Part shown: piece after piece, positions 46,918-57,009 of the stretch
How the letters are laid out: each line of letters opens with the position of its first letter
Numbering within the stretch: the first letter of the stretch is position 1
NCBI RefSeq assembly: GCF_030929595.1
Contig: NZ_JAVFVR010000006.1
Coordinates: forward strand, 266,276-330,275
Source of the DNA: Flavobacterium sp. LHD-85
GTDB taxonomy: Bacteria > Bacteroidota > Bacteroidia > Flavobacteriales > Flavobacteriaceae
Reading direction: 5' to 3'
DNA length: 64,000 bases
Position numbers and translations under genes: made by a program
The notes under the pieces: generated by a model
Database searches by the model: none
Seen by the model: only the letters and a program-made list of their open reading frames with translations
Told to the model about the DNA's origin: nothing

Positions 46918-47078
46918 TTCTTTATTTTTTTAAGGTTATAAGCTACTAAGCCGCTAAGGGACTAAGTTTTATGATGCAAATTTACATTGGATTTAAAAGT
47001 TAGAAATCATCCAGTTTTTTCATTTTTTGAAATATACTGGTCCAGCAGAATTTTGCCGTTTATGTATAGCTTTGCAAT

Positions 47079-47810
47079 ATGGAAAACGATATAATTTTTA
47101 ATTTAATTAAAGTGCGTCAGCGTATTGAAAATGCCTGTAAAATTGCTGGAAGAAATTCTGATGAAGTTCAGCTTTTATTGGCGACCAAAACGGTGTCGGC
47201 AGAAAAAATTCGAATCGCAATTGAAGGTGGCGAAACTTTAATGGGAGAAAACAAAATGCAGGAATTACGGGATAAAAATGATGTTTTGAAAAATCTTCCA
47301 ATTGAACGCCATTTTATTGGACATCTTCAAACCAATAAAGTAAAAGATGTCTTGAAATATGTGACTTGTATTCAATCGTTGGACCGAATAAATCTTGCTG
47401 ACGAATTGCATAAACAGCTTCAAAATCAAAACAGAAAATTGGATGTTTTTGTGCAAGTCAATACTTCTTACGAAGAAAGCAAATTTGGGTTACCACCAGA
47501 AGACGTTTTATCTTTCATTAAAAAAATAAAAACTTATGACACCTTGAATATTAAGGGTTTAATGACTATTGGTTTATTGGATGTGGAAAAAGAAAAAATG
47601 ATTCCGTCTCTCCGGCTTTTAAGAACGATTCGCGATGAAATTTATTCAGAAGGAATTGAAGGTTTACAAGATTTAAAACTTTCTATGGGAATGTCTCAGG
47701 ATTTGGAACTTGCCATTGCCGAAGGTTCGAATATGGTACGAGTTGGCACTTCGATATTTGGAAATCGCTTTTTAGGAAAAGAAATCTGGAACGAAAACAT
47801 TGCAGAATAA
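47079..47810 (+). CDS. YggS/PLPBP family PLP-homeostasis protein
   Basis: The 243-aa protein has the conserved PLP lysine K37 in LLLATKTVSAEKI, then GENKMQEL, HFIGHLQTNKVKDVL, and the C-terminal LSMGMSQDLELAIAEGSNMVRVGTSIFG. The family binds PLP and keeps vitamin B6 and amino acid pools in balance. It is probably in an operon with the AAA ATPase 29 bp downstream. Confidence 0.93.
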   Translation: MENDIIFNLIKVRQRIENACKIAGRNSDEVQLLLATKTVSAEKIRIAIEGGETLMGENKMQELRDKNDVLKNLPIERHFIGHLQTNKVKDVLKYVTCIQSLDRINLADELHKQLQNQNRKLDVFVQVNTSYEESKFGLPPEDVLSFIKKIKTYDTLNIKGLMTIGLLDVEKEKMIPSLRLLRTIRDEIYSEGIEGLQDLKLSMGMSQDLELAIAEGSNMVRVGTSIFGNRFLGKEIWNENIAE

Positions 47811-47839
47811 AACTTAATTTTGCAGTAAATAATGAGCGA

Positions 47840-48553
47840 ATGAACCTGAATGATCTTACCGTAATTGATACTGAAAAAATTGCTTTAGACGATTTGTTTT
47901 TTAGTGATGAAAATAAAGCTGCTTTGCTTCAGATTATCAAAGAACATCAATATATCGAGGAATTAAAAAAATACAATCTTAAAGTTGACAATAAGATTTT
48001 ACTGCATGGAAGTTCTGGCTGCGGTAAAACGACAACGGCAAAAGCGATTGCTAATACTTTAGATAAAAAAATTATCATTGTAAACCTTAGTACAGTTATC
48101 GATTCTAGAATTGGTGAAACTTCTAAGAATTTAAAAGCAATTTTTGATAAAGCAATCAGAGAAAGGGCGGTTTTATTTTTGGATGAATTTGACCAGATTG
48201 GAAAAAGCCGAGACAGCGACGATAAAGATGTAGGCGAAATGAGACGTTTGGTAAACACCATTATTCAGCTCTTTGATTATTTCCCTTCTGACAGTTTATT
48301 GATTTGTGCCACCAATCATTACGAAATAATTGATAGTGCTTTATTGAGAAGATTTCAGCTTCGTTTGAAATATGAAATGCCTTCAGAAAAACAGTTGAAT
48401 ATTTACTATGATAAAATTTTAAGCAATTTTCCAGAGCATTTTCAAAATATAGAAAGACGTTATGCCATTTCTTATGCTGAAGCTTTAGATTACATCAATA
48501 CGACCATGAAAAAGCAAATTATTGCTGCTTTGGATTTAAATAAAAATGTATAA
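47840..48553 (+). CDS. Small AAA-type ATPase, single domain
   Basis: The 237-aa protein has Walker A GSSGCGKTT (residues 57-65) and Walker B VLFLDEFDQIG (about 117-127). Sensor 1 is CATNHYEIIDSALLRRF with arginine fingers in LRRF, as in classical AAA proteins. The N-terminal domain is very short (about 25 residues), so it lacks an obvious adaptor or protease part. It could be a chaperone or remodeling factor. It sits just after yggS. Confidence 0.85.
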   Translation: MNLNDLTVIDTEKIALDDLFFSDENKAALLQIIKEHQYIEELKKYNLKVDNKILLHGSSGCGKTTTAKAIANTLDKKIIIVNLSTVIDSRIGETSKNLKAIFDKAIRERAVLFLDEFDQIGKSRDSDDKDVGEMRRLVNTIIQLFDYFPSDSLLICATNHYEIIDSALLRRFQLRLKYEMPSEKQLNIYYDKILSNFPEHFQNIERRYAISYAEALDYINTTMKKQIIAALDLNKNV

Positions 48554-48583
48554 AATTCTACGCAATTTCGCGTTTCATTTATT

Positions 48584-48749
48584 TGTTCTATAGGAACATT
48601 TCATTGGTAGAAATTTAGATCGACACCATTGTTTTACGTTCCGTAGGAACGTTTGATTTTATTTTTTCACCAACGAAACGTTCCTACGGAACGTATAATC
48701 GCAATATAATTTTTAATTCTACTACCTACCAGACATTCCTACGGAATGA
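48584..48749. repeat. Composite palindromic repeat with CGTTCCTACGGAACG-like cores, copy 2
   Basis: Four palindromic cores occur (TGTTCTATAGGAACA, ACGTTCCGTAGGAACGT, ACGTTCCTACGGAACGT, CATTCCTACGGAATG), with GGTAGAAA after the first (48606) and a CTACC-type counterpart before the last (about 48722). Order and spacing match the copy at 24430-24612. It lies directly after the AAA gene and before the GT2 terminator; no gene is in this gap. Confidence 0.72.
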
Positions 48750-48765
48750 ATGGCATTTAATTAAA

Positions 48766-48793
48766 AAACCCGCTGCAAAATTTTGCAACGGGT
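48766..48793 (-). terminator. Terminator of the GT2 gene
   Basis: ACCCG(C/T)TGCAAAA pairs with its complement around an AAAATTTT centre, and on the minus strand is followed by TTTTTT. It lies 45 bp after the GT2 stop codon. Confidence 0.75.
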
Positions 48794-48837
48794 AATTCTT
48801 GGGTGGAGTTTTATATATAGAGTGAAAGTGTACTTGT

Positions 48838-50283
48838 TTATAAGCCTCTTGTCAACCAGCCTTTTTTGTTGGCTGTCGCAATAGCATAAGGCGCAATCCA
48901 GAATAAACTGAAAGTATAAAAAACACTGTAAGAATAAGCCCAGAAAGATTCTGAAAGCGTATATCTCTTTGCATAAAATGCCATTGAGAAAGTTGAAAAA
49001 ATTAAGATTGCCATTAATGTTGAACTTAAAAACAATACTGGATGAACAGCAATAAAATAAAACATAAACAATATAAACGGATAGGTCATTGCAATTTTAA
49101 AGAACTGGTTTAAGAATAACATTCTCGCTCCAAATTTTGATTCTTTTCTAAAATCTGTAAAAACATATTTCGCCATCATAAGATTCTCACGAACGTTACT
49201 TCTCGCCCATCTAATGAACATTTTGTACAATCCTTTGTATTCTTCAGGAACGTTTGTCAATACTACAGCATTTCTTTGAAATTTAACTTCAAAACCTTGT
49301 TTCAAGATCATATTAGTCAAAGCTCGGTCTTCTCCAATATCTGATGGTTCGCCCATAAAAGTCTGGTTAATCCACTCTGGAAGACAGTTAAATACAGCAT
49401 CTCTTTTGTAAGCTGCCAAAGCGCCTGGCGTACATAATACAGAACCCAACTCGCTTTCTACAGAACGCTGAAATTCGAAACTCATTACAAAACTTACGTT
49501 CAGCATTTTTGGCAAAATTGCTTTTTTATTGTTCAAAACCTGAACGTTTCCTGCAACAGCACCACATTTTTTGTTTACTACAAACGGACTTACTAAGTTT
49601 CTTAAGGTATCTTTTTTTACAATAGAATCGCTGTCTACTGTTACAAAGATTTCTCCCGTTCCTAATTTAAATCCTCTGTATAATGCTTGGCGTTTTCCCT
49701 GATTTTTTGGCTGCTGAAAAATCGTAACACGATCTCCCAATTTTGCTTTTGCTTCCTGCATCCAGTACCAAGTATCATCTTTACTTCCATCGTCAATTGC
49801 TAAAAGCTGTAATTTTTCTGCTGGATAATCGCTGTCTGCAAGACTCAATAAAGTGTCCCAAACTAATTTTCCTTCATTATAAGCTGGAACGATAATCGTA
49901 CAAGTTGGCAATAAATCGTCTGAAACAGATGGCACTGCTTTATATCTTAAATACAGATAAGAACTATACAAGAAAACACCTGCCTGATAAAAGAATAAAA
50001 TGGTAGTTATGATTAAGAACGGTAACCCCCAAGTCGAAGCAATTCTTTCAAAATGAAATTTTTCAAAATCATCTTGCAATAGAAATACTACTCCTACGCC
50101 TGCAAGTAGTAATAAAAAAGTTCCGATAAGAACCGCTAATCCAAACGGACTTGTTGGTCTTTCTACATGTATTTTTTGTGATTTTTGTTTCGTTCCAAAA
50201 AAAGAACCGTTTATTGTTTTTTCGCTAATCGCTGAACTGCTGTTCGCGTAAAATTGTTCTGAGATAATTGTTTCGCTTTCCAT
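48838..50283 (-). CDS. Family 2 glycosyltransferase, membrane processive type
   Basis: The 481-aa protein has two N-terminal transmembrane helices and a GT-A domain. Visible motifs are IVPAYNEGKLVWDTL, IDDGSKDDT, TVDSDSIV (the DxD region), GEDRALTNMI (the catalytic-base Asp of GT2 enzymes) and KMFIRWARSNVRENL, resembling the (Q/R)xxRW motif. At least four more helices follow. This is the layout of hyaluronan/chitin/PgaC-like synthases, so it probably polymerises and exports a polysaccharide. No partner genes are near; the polymer is unknown. Confidence 0.85.
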   Translation of the reverse strand: MESETIISEQFYANSSSAISEKTINGSFFGTKQKSQKIHVERPTSPFGLAVLIGTFLLLLAGVGVVFLLQDDFEKFHFERIASTWGLPFLIITTILFFYQAGVFLYSSYLYLRYKAVPSVSDDLLPTCTIIVPAYNEGKLVWDTLLSLADSDYPAEKLQLLAIDDGSKDDTWYWMQEAKAKLGDRVTIFQQPKNQGKRQALYRGFKLGTGEIFVTVDSDSIVKKDTLRNLVSPFVVNKKCGAVAGNVQVLNNKKAILPKMLNVSFVMSFEFQRSVESELGSVLCTPGALAAYKRDAVFNCLPEWINQTFMGEPSDIGEDRALTNMILKQGFEVKFQRNAVVLTNVPEEYKGLYKMFIRWARSNVRENLMMAKYVFTDFRKESKFGARMLFLNQFFKIAMTYPFILFMFYFIAVHPVLFLSSTLMAILIFSTFSMAFYAKRYTLSESFWAYSYSVFYTFSLFWIAPYAIATANKKGWLTRGL

Positions 50284-50808
50284 GCTTATACTCCTTTTTT
50301 AATTTGCTTAATGTGGCTTTTAGTAAAAATCTTTTCTTTTCTAATTATTTGCGACTCATAATAGAGAAACAATAAAAAACAAACACATCAAAGATTTTGA
50401 CATTAACACATTTTGCAAGCGGCGTGCCAACACGATTTTAAACTGGTATAGAGCATTTTAGAAAAAAAGCATAAAAATATAGTGTGTAATTATTTTACAC
50501 TTTTTGGATACGGTATACACTAAAATTGTAGAAATTGGATTTGAAAAAGCGAGATTTTAAACGGCTTCAGAGCGTTTTTACTTTTCCTTTTTTGAAAAAG
50601 AAACGAAGTTTCAAAATAATTTTCTGACGAAAAAAAGTAAGAATAAATAAAACGTAATTATTAAAATAAAATTGCTCAAGAAAAAGCAAATAGATCCAAA
50701 ACCACTTTTTTTTAGACTTTTAAAAAACATTCTTCACAAAAAATCAAGAAATCTTACCGAAAAAAGTTAAATTTATCCAAGCAAACTTAAAATAAGGAGA
50801 TTAAAAAA
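50284..50808. other. 525-bp intergenic region
   Basis: It lies between the divergent GT2 and response-regulator genes. It is AT-rich, with only minor palindromes such as GAAACGAAGTTTC near 50609. No gene, repeat or clear promoter was found. A good AAGGAGA ribosome-binding site precedes the 50809 ATG, which is unusual in this window. Confidence 0.5.
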
Positions 50809-51255
50809 ATGAGTAAAGAGCATTACTATCTTTTACTTGCTGACGATGATGAAGACGATTGTCTTTTCTTTAAAGAAGCTCTCGACGAAATAGCTGTCAG
50901 CGCCGATCTTTTAACGGTTCATGATGGCGTACAATTAATGGATTATTTACAAAGTAATATTTCTGATCTTCCAGAAGTTCTTTTTTTGGATTTAAATATG
51001 CCTCTCAAAAATGGCATAGAATGTTTGGATGAAATAAAAGATAACGAAAAACTAAAAAACCTGCCTATAATCATTTTCTCTACTTCGCTCGATAGTGAAA
51101 TAGTAAATAAACTTTATCAAAAAGGCGCTTCTTATTATATTCGAAAACCAGGTGATTTTTCTAAGCTTAAAAACGTAATCGAAAAAGCACTGACAATTGC
51201 ATCAGAAAACAACTTTAGACAGCCCGAAAGAGCCAATTTCATACTGCAACCTTAA
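50809..51255 (+). CDS. Single-domain response regulator (CheY-like, Rcp1 type)
   Basis: The 148-aa receiver domain has the acidic pocket DDDEDD at residues 12-17 and the phospho-acceptor D61 in EVLFLDLNMPLKNG. A conserved TS appears in FSTS and the lysine in IRKP. No output domain is present. It is encoded 12 bp before the large multi-PAS kinase and is likely its partner. Confidence 0.93.
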   Translation: MSKEHYYLLLADDDEDDCLFFKEALDEIAVSADLLTVHDGVQLMDYLQSNISDLPEVLFLDLNMPLKNGIECLDEIKDNEKLKNLPIIIFSTSLDSEIVNKLYQKGASYYIRKPGDFSKLKNVIEKALTIASENNFRQPERANFILQP

Positions 51256-51267
51256 TCTGCTTTGGAA

Positions 51268-54200
51268 ATGAACCGCAAAAAAAAGGAACATTATTTTCTT
51301 TCCGAAGGTGGAGAAATGGGAGAATTAATTCGTTCTGCAGATTGGAGCAAAACCTCTTTGGGTAATCCCGAAAAATGGCCGCAAAGTTTGAAAACAATGA
51401 CCGCAATGATGCTCGGCAATCCGTTTGGAATGTACATTGCGTGGGGAAAAAATTATACTCAACTCTATAATGATGCTTTTCGTCCTATTCTTGGCGCATC
51501 TAAACATCCAGAAGCTTTAGGCGGAAGTTCTAGAGATACATTTGCTGAAATTTGGGATACCATCGGACCAATGTTTGCCGATGTTATGAAAGGACATGCT
51601 GTAAGTTTTCCTGATTTTAAAGTTCCGCTGCATCGAAACGGTTATACAGAAGATTGTTTTTTTGATTTTTCCTATAGCCCCATAAAAATAGAAGACGGTT
51701 CTATTGGCGGAATTTTGGTTACGGTTATCGAAACTACCGAAAAGAAAATTGTTGCAGATGCTTTACAGGAAAGCAATGCACGATTTATCAATAATATTAT
51801 GCAAGCTCCTGTTGCCATGTGCATTTTTAGAGGTGAAAATCACGTTGTTGAAATTGCCAACGAACAAATGCTTCGACTTTGGAACGCAAAAGCAGAAAAC
51901 ATAATTAACAAACCTATTTTTGAGGTTCTTCCTAAATTAAAAAAACAAGGACTTGACGAAATTCTGCAAAGCGTTTTTATCTCTGGAAAAAAAGTCGTTA
52001 CAGAAGAACTTTTTGTTCCTTTAAATAGAAATGGTCAAACCGAAAACACTTATATTAATTTTGTTTACGAAGCTTTAAGAGAAACAGACGGCACTATTTC
52101 TGGCGTTGCCGCAATTGCCACAGAAGTTACTGCACAAGTCTTGGCTCGTACAAAAGTAGAAGAAAGCGAGCAAAAAATAAGACAGCTGGTTGAAAATGCC
52201 CCATTTCCAATTGCGGTTTACGTGGGAAAAGAAATGCGTATTGAACTCGCTAATGAATCGATCATAAAAATCTGGGGAAAAGGTCCAGATGTAATTGGAA
52301 AAACCTATAGAGAAATTCTCCCTGAGCTACAAAATCAATCGGTGTTTGAACAGGTTGAATCGGTTTTTAATACAGGGCAATCCTTTCACTCCCGAAATTC
52401 CCGTATTGATATTGTAATCGATAATATATTGCAATCGTTTTATTTCAATTATAGTTTTACACCTTTGTACGATCTGAATGGAAAAATTTACGGCGTAATG
52501 AATACCGCTGTAGAAATTACAGACTTATATTTGGCCAAACAGAAAATCGAAGAAAGCGACAAGCGATTTCGTGATACGGTAAGACAAGCTCCCGTTGGAA
52601 TTACGATTCTTCGCGGACCAGAATATGTCGTTGAAATGGCAAACGAGGCTTATCTCAAACTGGTTGCTAGAGAAGAAGACACTTTTGTTGGAAAGCCTTT
52701 ATATGATTCATTGCCAGAAGTAAAAGAAAGTGTTAGCGCTTTACTAGACGGCGTTTTAAATACAGGAATTCCTTTTCATGGAATTGAAGTTCCCATCCCT
52801 TTAAATCGATATGGAAAAATAGAAACTTCTTATTTTGATTTTCTGTATCATCCTTTGAAAGAAGAAAACGGAACTATTTCTGGAATCTTAGTAACCGTTA
52901 CCGAAGTAAGCGAAAAAGTTGAAGCTCGAAAGAAAATTGAACTGAATGAAGACCGACTTAAAATTGTTGTTGAAGCCAGCGAATTGGGAACTTGGGAACT
53001 GAATGTAAAAACACGTATTCCGACCTATTCTAAAAGATATCTTGAAATTATTGGCGGGTACACCGATGATATAATGCTTACTCACGAAGAACTATTAGCG
53101 CATCTTCATCCTGATGATTTATATATTAGAAATAAAGGTTTTAAAGAAGCTTTAAATTCAGGTTTTTTAAATTACGAAGTTCGCGTAATCTGGAAAGATC
53201 AATCTATACATTGGATTGAAGGAAAAGGAAAAGTTTTTTATGATGAAAACCATGAACCTGAAAAACTTATTGGAACGATTCGAGATATTACCGAAGAGAA
53301 AAAATACCAGCAGAAAATTGAAGAAAGCGAAAAGAAACTTCGTAATCTTATTATGCAGTCGCCCGTTCCGAAAGCTATTTTACGAGGAAATGATTTTGTG
53401 ATTGAAATGGCCAATTTTGTGCTTTTGAATAATATCTGGAAGAAAGAAGAATCTGAAGTCCAAGGAAAAAAAATATTAGAAATATTTCCGGAACTTAAAA
53501 AACAGAAATATTCTAGTTTACTAAAGAAAGTTTACGAATCTGGAAATGTACATGCTGAATCTGAATCTCTACTTTTTATTGGCAATGAAAAAGCAGGCAA
53601 TCAATTCTATGTAGATTTTGAATTTGCACCGCTCCGCGAAAGCGATAATTCGATTTCTGGAATTAGAATGACACTTATTGATGTGACAGAAAAAGTTGAA
53701 GCTAGAAAAAAAATAGAAGAGAGCGAAAAAAGATTCCGACTGCTTACCGAAAGTATTCCGCAATTGATATGGGAAACTGATGCCGATGGAAATGCTCTTT
53801 TCACTTCTGGAAGATGGCTTGAATATACTGGAATCGAACCAGGAGTTGAAGGTTCATGGCAAAAGATGATTCACCCCGACGATTTTGATGAAAATATAAA
53901 AATTTGGCAGCATGCGCTTGCAACAGGAGAAATGTATCGTTGCGATGTAAGAATGCGCAGAAAAGATGGCTCGTACAGATGGCATACGGTAATAGGCGAA
54001 CCTGTTTTGGGACTCGACAATAAAATTGTAAAATGGGTTGGCGCCTTTACCGATATCCATACCGAAAAAGCCTTTACACACGAACTTGAACAACAGGTTA
54101 CAGCTAGAACTAGAGAATTAATCCAAATCAACGAATCGCTCAGAAAAAGTGAAGAACGTTATCATTTAATGGTCGAAGAAGTTCAAGAATATTCCATTCT

Positions 54201-55287
54201 CTACCTAAATCCAAATGGCATTGTAGAAAACTGGAATGTTGGAGCTGAAAAAATTAAAGGCTATAAAGCAGAAGAAATTATCGGAAAATATTTTGCTGTT
54301 TTTTATACCGATGAAGATCAGAAGAATAAATTGCCCGAAAAACTTTTGACACTAGCAAGAGAAAAAGGAAAAGTAATTCATGAAGGCTGGCGAGCGCGTA
54401 AAGACGGAAGTTTATTCTGGGCAAGTGTGGTTATTACAGCCGTACATAATAAAAAAGGTGAAATTATCGGTTTTTCAAAAGTTACACATGACTTAACCGA
54501 AAAGAAAAAAGCCGATGATAAATTGAAAATGAATGCACTCGAGCTAGAACAGAAAAACAATGAGCTGGAAGAAATGAACAAAGAACTCCAGTCATTTGCT
54601 TATATCTCAAGTCATGATTTGCAGGAACCGCTTAGAAAAATACAAACTTTTGCTTCTCAGATTATTGAGAAAGAAGCGGAAAATTTATCAGAAAACGGAA
54701 AAGATAAATTCAAAAGAATGCAGAATGCCGCACAGCGAATGCAAACTTTAATCAATGATTTGTTGGCTTATTCGAGAACAAATGTTCAGGAACGTATTTT
54801 CATAAAAACAGATCTTGCCCAAATTATAAATGAAGTAAAAGAATATTTAACTGAAGAACTAAATCAAAAAAGTGCCCTAATTGAAATTGAACAAAGTGTT
54901 GAAGTTGATATTATTCCGTTTCAATTCAAGCAATTACTGTATAATCTCATCAGTAATTCGTTAAAATTCTCAAATCCTGATATTCCAATTGTAATTAAAA
55001 TTAGAAGTAAAATTGCGCTAGGAAAAGATTTAAAAAATGAAAAACTGATTCCTGCTAAAAAATATTGTCATATAGAAGTTTCAGATAACGGAATTGGTTT
55101 TGAAGCACAGTACAACAAAAAAATATTCGAAGTTTTCCAGCGTCTTCACGGCAGAGATCGTTACAACGGAACTGGAATCGGACTGGCGATTGTAAAAAAA
55201 ATTATCGAAAACCACAACGGAATTATCACCGCTTCGGGTATTCAGAACCAAGGAGCTTCTTTTGATATATATATTCCTGTAGAATAA
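51268..55287 (+). CDS. Giant multi-PAS sensor histidine kinase
   Basis: The 1339-aa kinase begins at 51268 (ATG after a TTG). It has seven or eight PAS/PAC repeats, several with the near-identical linker (V)EARKKIEESEKRFR and the family trait of ILRGPEYVVEMANEAYL. A coiled coil follows at about residue 930, with another PAS, the HisKA phospho-site H1116 in ISSHDLQEPLRK, and a HATPase domain (LISNSLKFS, SDNGIGFEAQ, GTGIGLAIVKKI). No transmembrane segment is seen, so it senses in the cytoplasm. The N-terminal SADWSKTSLGNPEKWPQSL is the standard first-PAS start of this Bacteroidota group. Confidence 0.92.
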   Translation: MNRKKKEHYFLSEGGEMGELIRSADWSKTSLGNPEKWPQSLKTMTAMMLGNPFGMYIAWGKNYTQLYNDAFRPILGASKHPEALGGSSRDTFAEIWDTIGPMFADVMKGHAVSFPDFKVPLHRNGYTEDCFFDFSYSPIKIEDGSIGGILVTVIETTEKKIVADALQESNARFINNIMQAPVAMCIFRGENHVVEIANEQMLRLWNAKAENIINKPIFEVLPKLKKQGLDEILQSVFISGKKVVTEELFVPLNRNGQTENTYINFVYEALRETDGTISGVAAIATEVTAQVLARTKVEESEQKIRQLVENAPFPIAVYVGKEMRIELANESIIKIWGKGPDVIGKTYREILPELQNQSVFEQVESVFNTGQSFHSRNSRIDIVIDNILQSFYFNYSFTPLYDLNGKIYGVMNTAVEITDLYLAKQKIEESDKRFRDTVRQAPVGITILRGPEYVVEMANEAYLKLVAREEDTFVGKPLYDSLPEVKESVSALLDGVLNTGIPFHGIEVPIPLNRYGKIETSYFDFLYHPLKEENGTISGILVTVTEVSEKVEARKKIELNEDRLKIVVEASELGTWELNVKTRIPTYSKRYLEIIGGYTDDIMLTHEELLAHLHPDDLYIRNKGFKEALNSGFLNYEVRVIWKDQSIHWIEGKGKVFYDENHEPEKLIGTIRDITEEKKYQQKIEESEKKLRNLIMQSPVPKAILRGNDFVIEMANFVLLNNIWKKEESEVQGKKILEIFPELKKQKYSSLLKKVYESGNVHAESESLLFIGNEKAGNQFYVDFEFAPLRESDNSISGIRMTLIDVTEKVEARKKIEESEKRFRLLTESIPQLIWETDADGNALFTSGRWLEYTGIEPGVEGSWQKMIHPDDFDENIKIWQHALATGEMYRCDVRMRRKDGSYRWHTVIGEPVLGLDNKIVKWVGAFTDIHTEKAFTHELEQQVTARTRELIQINESLRKSEERYHLMVEEVQEYSILYLNPNGIVENWNVGAEKIKGYKAEEIIGKYFAVFYTDEDQKNKLPEKLLTLAREKGKVIHEGWRARKDGSLFWASVVITAVHNKKGEIIGFSKVTHDLTEKKKADDKLKMNALELEQKNNELEEMNKELQSFAYISSHDLQEPLRKIQTFASQIIEKEAENLSENGKDKFKRMQNAAQRMQTLINDLLAYSRTNVQERIFIKTDLAQIINEVKEYLTEELNQKSALIEIEQSVEVDIIPFQFKQLLYNLISNSLKFSNPDIPIVIKIRSKIALGKDLKNEKLIPAKKYCHIEVSDNGIGFEAQYNKKIFEVFQRLHGRDRYNGTGIGLAIVKKIIENHNGIITASGIQNQGASFDIYIPVE

Positions 55288-55336
55288 GTTTTTTGGAAAT
55301 TCCAATTTCTAAATTTCAAACTCCAAATTCATAAAA

Positions 55337-55370
55337 AAAACGGAAACTGCAAATAAGCGGTTTCCGTTTT
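55337..55370. terminator. Bidirectional terminator
   Basis: AAAACGGAAAC (55337-55347) and GTTTCCGTTTT (55360-55370) form an 11-bp perfect stem with A and T tracts on both sides. It lies between the convergent multi-PAS kinase and the lipocalin-like gene. Confidence 0.75.
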
Positions 55371-55392
55371 TCCTTTTCAAAGGAAATTGATA

Positions 55393-55809
55393 TTATCTAG
55401 TATAAACTGTAATTACACCAGTTGTTTTATCCTTAATTTTTAGTTCTTTGTTAGTAAGATTCATGATATCACTAGTCGAACTTATGTTTCCAACAGTAAG
55501 AGTTAAATCGTTATGAGATCTTACATAAGTACCTGTAGTCTCTGTTAAGGCACAATTACTTCCATCATAATCACCAATAACTGCGGCATTACTTAATCTT
55601 AAATCTAAATAATCTCTATTACATCCTGGCGCATTTTGTGGCGCATCAACTAATACTTCTTGTCCATTAACAATTGTTCCTGTCTGGCTTAGATTATACT
55701 TCCCTTGAATTGGAACTATTGTTTCTCCTTCATTATCGTCGTTACTACAAGAGGTTACGAACATTCCCGCGCTTAAGGCTAATACGAATAAAAAGTTTCT
55801 ATTTTTCAT
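55393..55809 (-). CDS. Lipocalin-like small lipoprotein
   Basis: The 138-aa lipoprotein (lipobox VTSC) has a beta-strand-rich body: IQGKYNLSQTGTIVNGQEV at the start and KELKIKDKTTGVITVYTR at the end, resembling lipocalin-like DUF proteins of Flavobacteria. Two cysteines (GCNRDY, NCALT) could be bridged. The function is unknown. Confidence 0.7.
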   Translation of the reverse strand: MKNRNFLFVLALSAGMFVTSCSNDDNEGETIVPIQGKYNLSQTGTIVNGQEVLVDAPQNAPGCNRDYLDLRLSNAAVIGDYDGSNCALTETTGTYVRSHNDLTLTVGNISSTSDIMNLTNKELKIKDKTTGVITVYTR

Positions 55810-55922
55810 GATTTCTTTGTTTTTTAATAATTTAATTCAATAATGCTAAATTAAAAGTATATACTTACAAAAAATTTCATGATTCTACGAATATTTTACA
55901 TAAATCGCATTTTAATAGATTT

Positions 55923-56933
55923 TTACTTTTTTACATATTTATTCAAAATATACCTCGTTACAGGTTTTAAAGAACTATTATTCTCAGGATGTCTTCCATG
56001 TCCGTTGAAGAAGTCTATTCCATTTGCTGTTTTGCCATACCAGACAATAGCTTCTCCATTTTTATCAAAAAAAGCCGTTGTATCACATACATTTATTTTT
56101 TTTAAGTCAAAAACGGTTTTGTCAAAAGGTTCTACAACATTAAAACTTGCCAAACCACTTACTTCCAAATCACAGCTCACTTTTTCATAATGATCAACCG
56201 ACCACTGCATACATTGTTTTTGAAAAAAAGTTAAATAAATGAGCATCATCAATCCAGCTGAAAAAGCTGCAATTAGAGAATATCTTATTATTCCAGATTT
56301 TCCTCCCTCCTCCCTTCTTATCTTAACAGGAGTTGATATGCCCAATGGAATTGCCTCCAAGTCCTGATTTTCATCTTGCTCTATTATTTCAGCTTCATCT
56401 TGCTTTTCTTCTTCTGTTAAATTTTCTTTTACCTCTTCATTATTTGAACTAGGAAATTTATCGATTTGGGCCTCATCAATAAAACCAACAGAAGAAAATT
56501 CCGGTTTATAATGTTTAGTATTTCTTAGCTCTTCTATCAATTTCAAATTCTCTGGATCAATTTCTTTTCTAAACTTATTAAAAGGCCTAGGATTAAAATC
56601 TACCAAAATTGCTGCCATATCAACAACATCTATTTTATCTGGATCTGTTTCTCCCTTAAAAAATTTTTCTACTGGTCTAAATAGATCTGTCTCTTGCTTA
56701 AACTTATTTTTTGTACTAATATCAAAAGAAAGTCCTAGTAAAGAATTGAACACATTCAAATCATTTGAATGCATATCATTATTCGCAAATTTTTCCCAAC
56801 ATAACTTATTTAATTTTCCTCTTGTTGGAGCATTCAAGAAATAAAAATCATCACCATTTTTTACTTCTTCATATTTTTCTTTAATAGCTTTTTTATATAA
56901 ATCTTCCAAAGTATTGTTATTCATAGGCTTCAT
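55923..56933 (-). CDS. Single-pass membrane protein of unknown function
   Basis: The 336-aa protein has a long cytoplasmic part (residues about 1-215) rich in charged residues, including an acidic stretch NLTEEEKQDEAEIIEQDENQ. One transmembrane helix follows at about 218-240 (YSLIAAFSAGLMMLIYLTFF), then a C-terminal periplasmic domain of about 95 residues with CMQWSVDHYEKVSCDLE and INVCDTTAFFDKNGEAIVWYGK. It resembles a type II signalling or anchor protein. It diverges from the structured-RNA/kinase region (57010 onward) and may be part of it. No family is recognised. Confidence 0.65.
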   Translation of the reverse strand: MKPMNNNTLEDLYKKAIKEKYEEVKNGDDFYFLNAPTRGKLNKLCWEKFANNDMHSNDLNVFNSLLGLSFDISTKNKFKQETDLFRPVEKFFKGETDPDKIDVVDMAAILVDFNPRPFNKFRKEIDPENLKLIEELRNTKHYKPEFSSVGFIDEAQIDKFPSSNNEEVKENLTEEEKQDEAEIIEQDENQDLEAIPLGISTPVKIRREEGGKSGIIRYSLIAAFSAGLMMLIYLTFFQKQCMQWSVDHYEKVSCDLEVSGLASFNVVEPFDKTVFDLKKINVCDTTAFFDKNGEAIVWYGKTANGIDFFNGHGRHPENNSSLKPVTRYILNKYVKK

Positions 56934-57009
56934 TTTTTTGGGTTTTTAAGGATTTATAAGGAACAATAGGGATTTTATAAAACTTAATCGGATATCCCGG
57001 AATTCCGTA

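Noticed and set aside
46930..46970. Possible repeat AAGCTACTAAGCCGCTAAGGGA
   Set aside because: CTAAG units recur a few times over 30 bp, but there is only one short copy in the window and no pairing partner, so I do not list it as a repeat.
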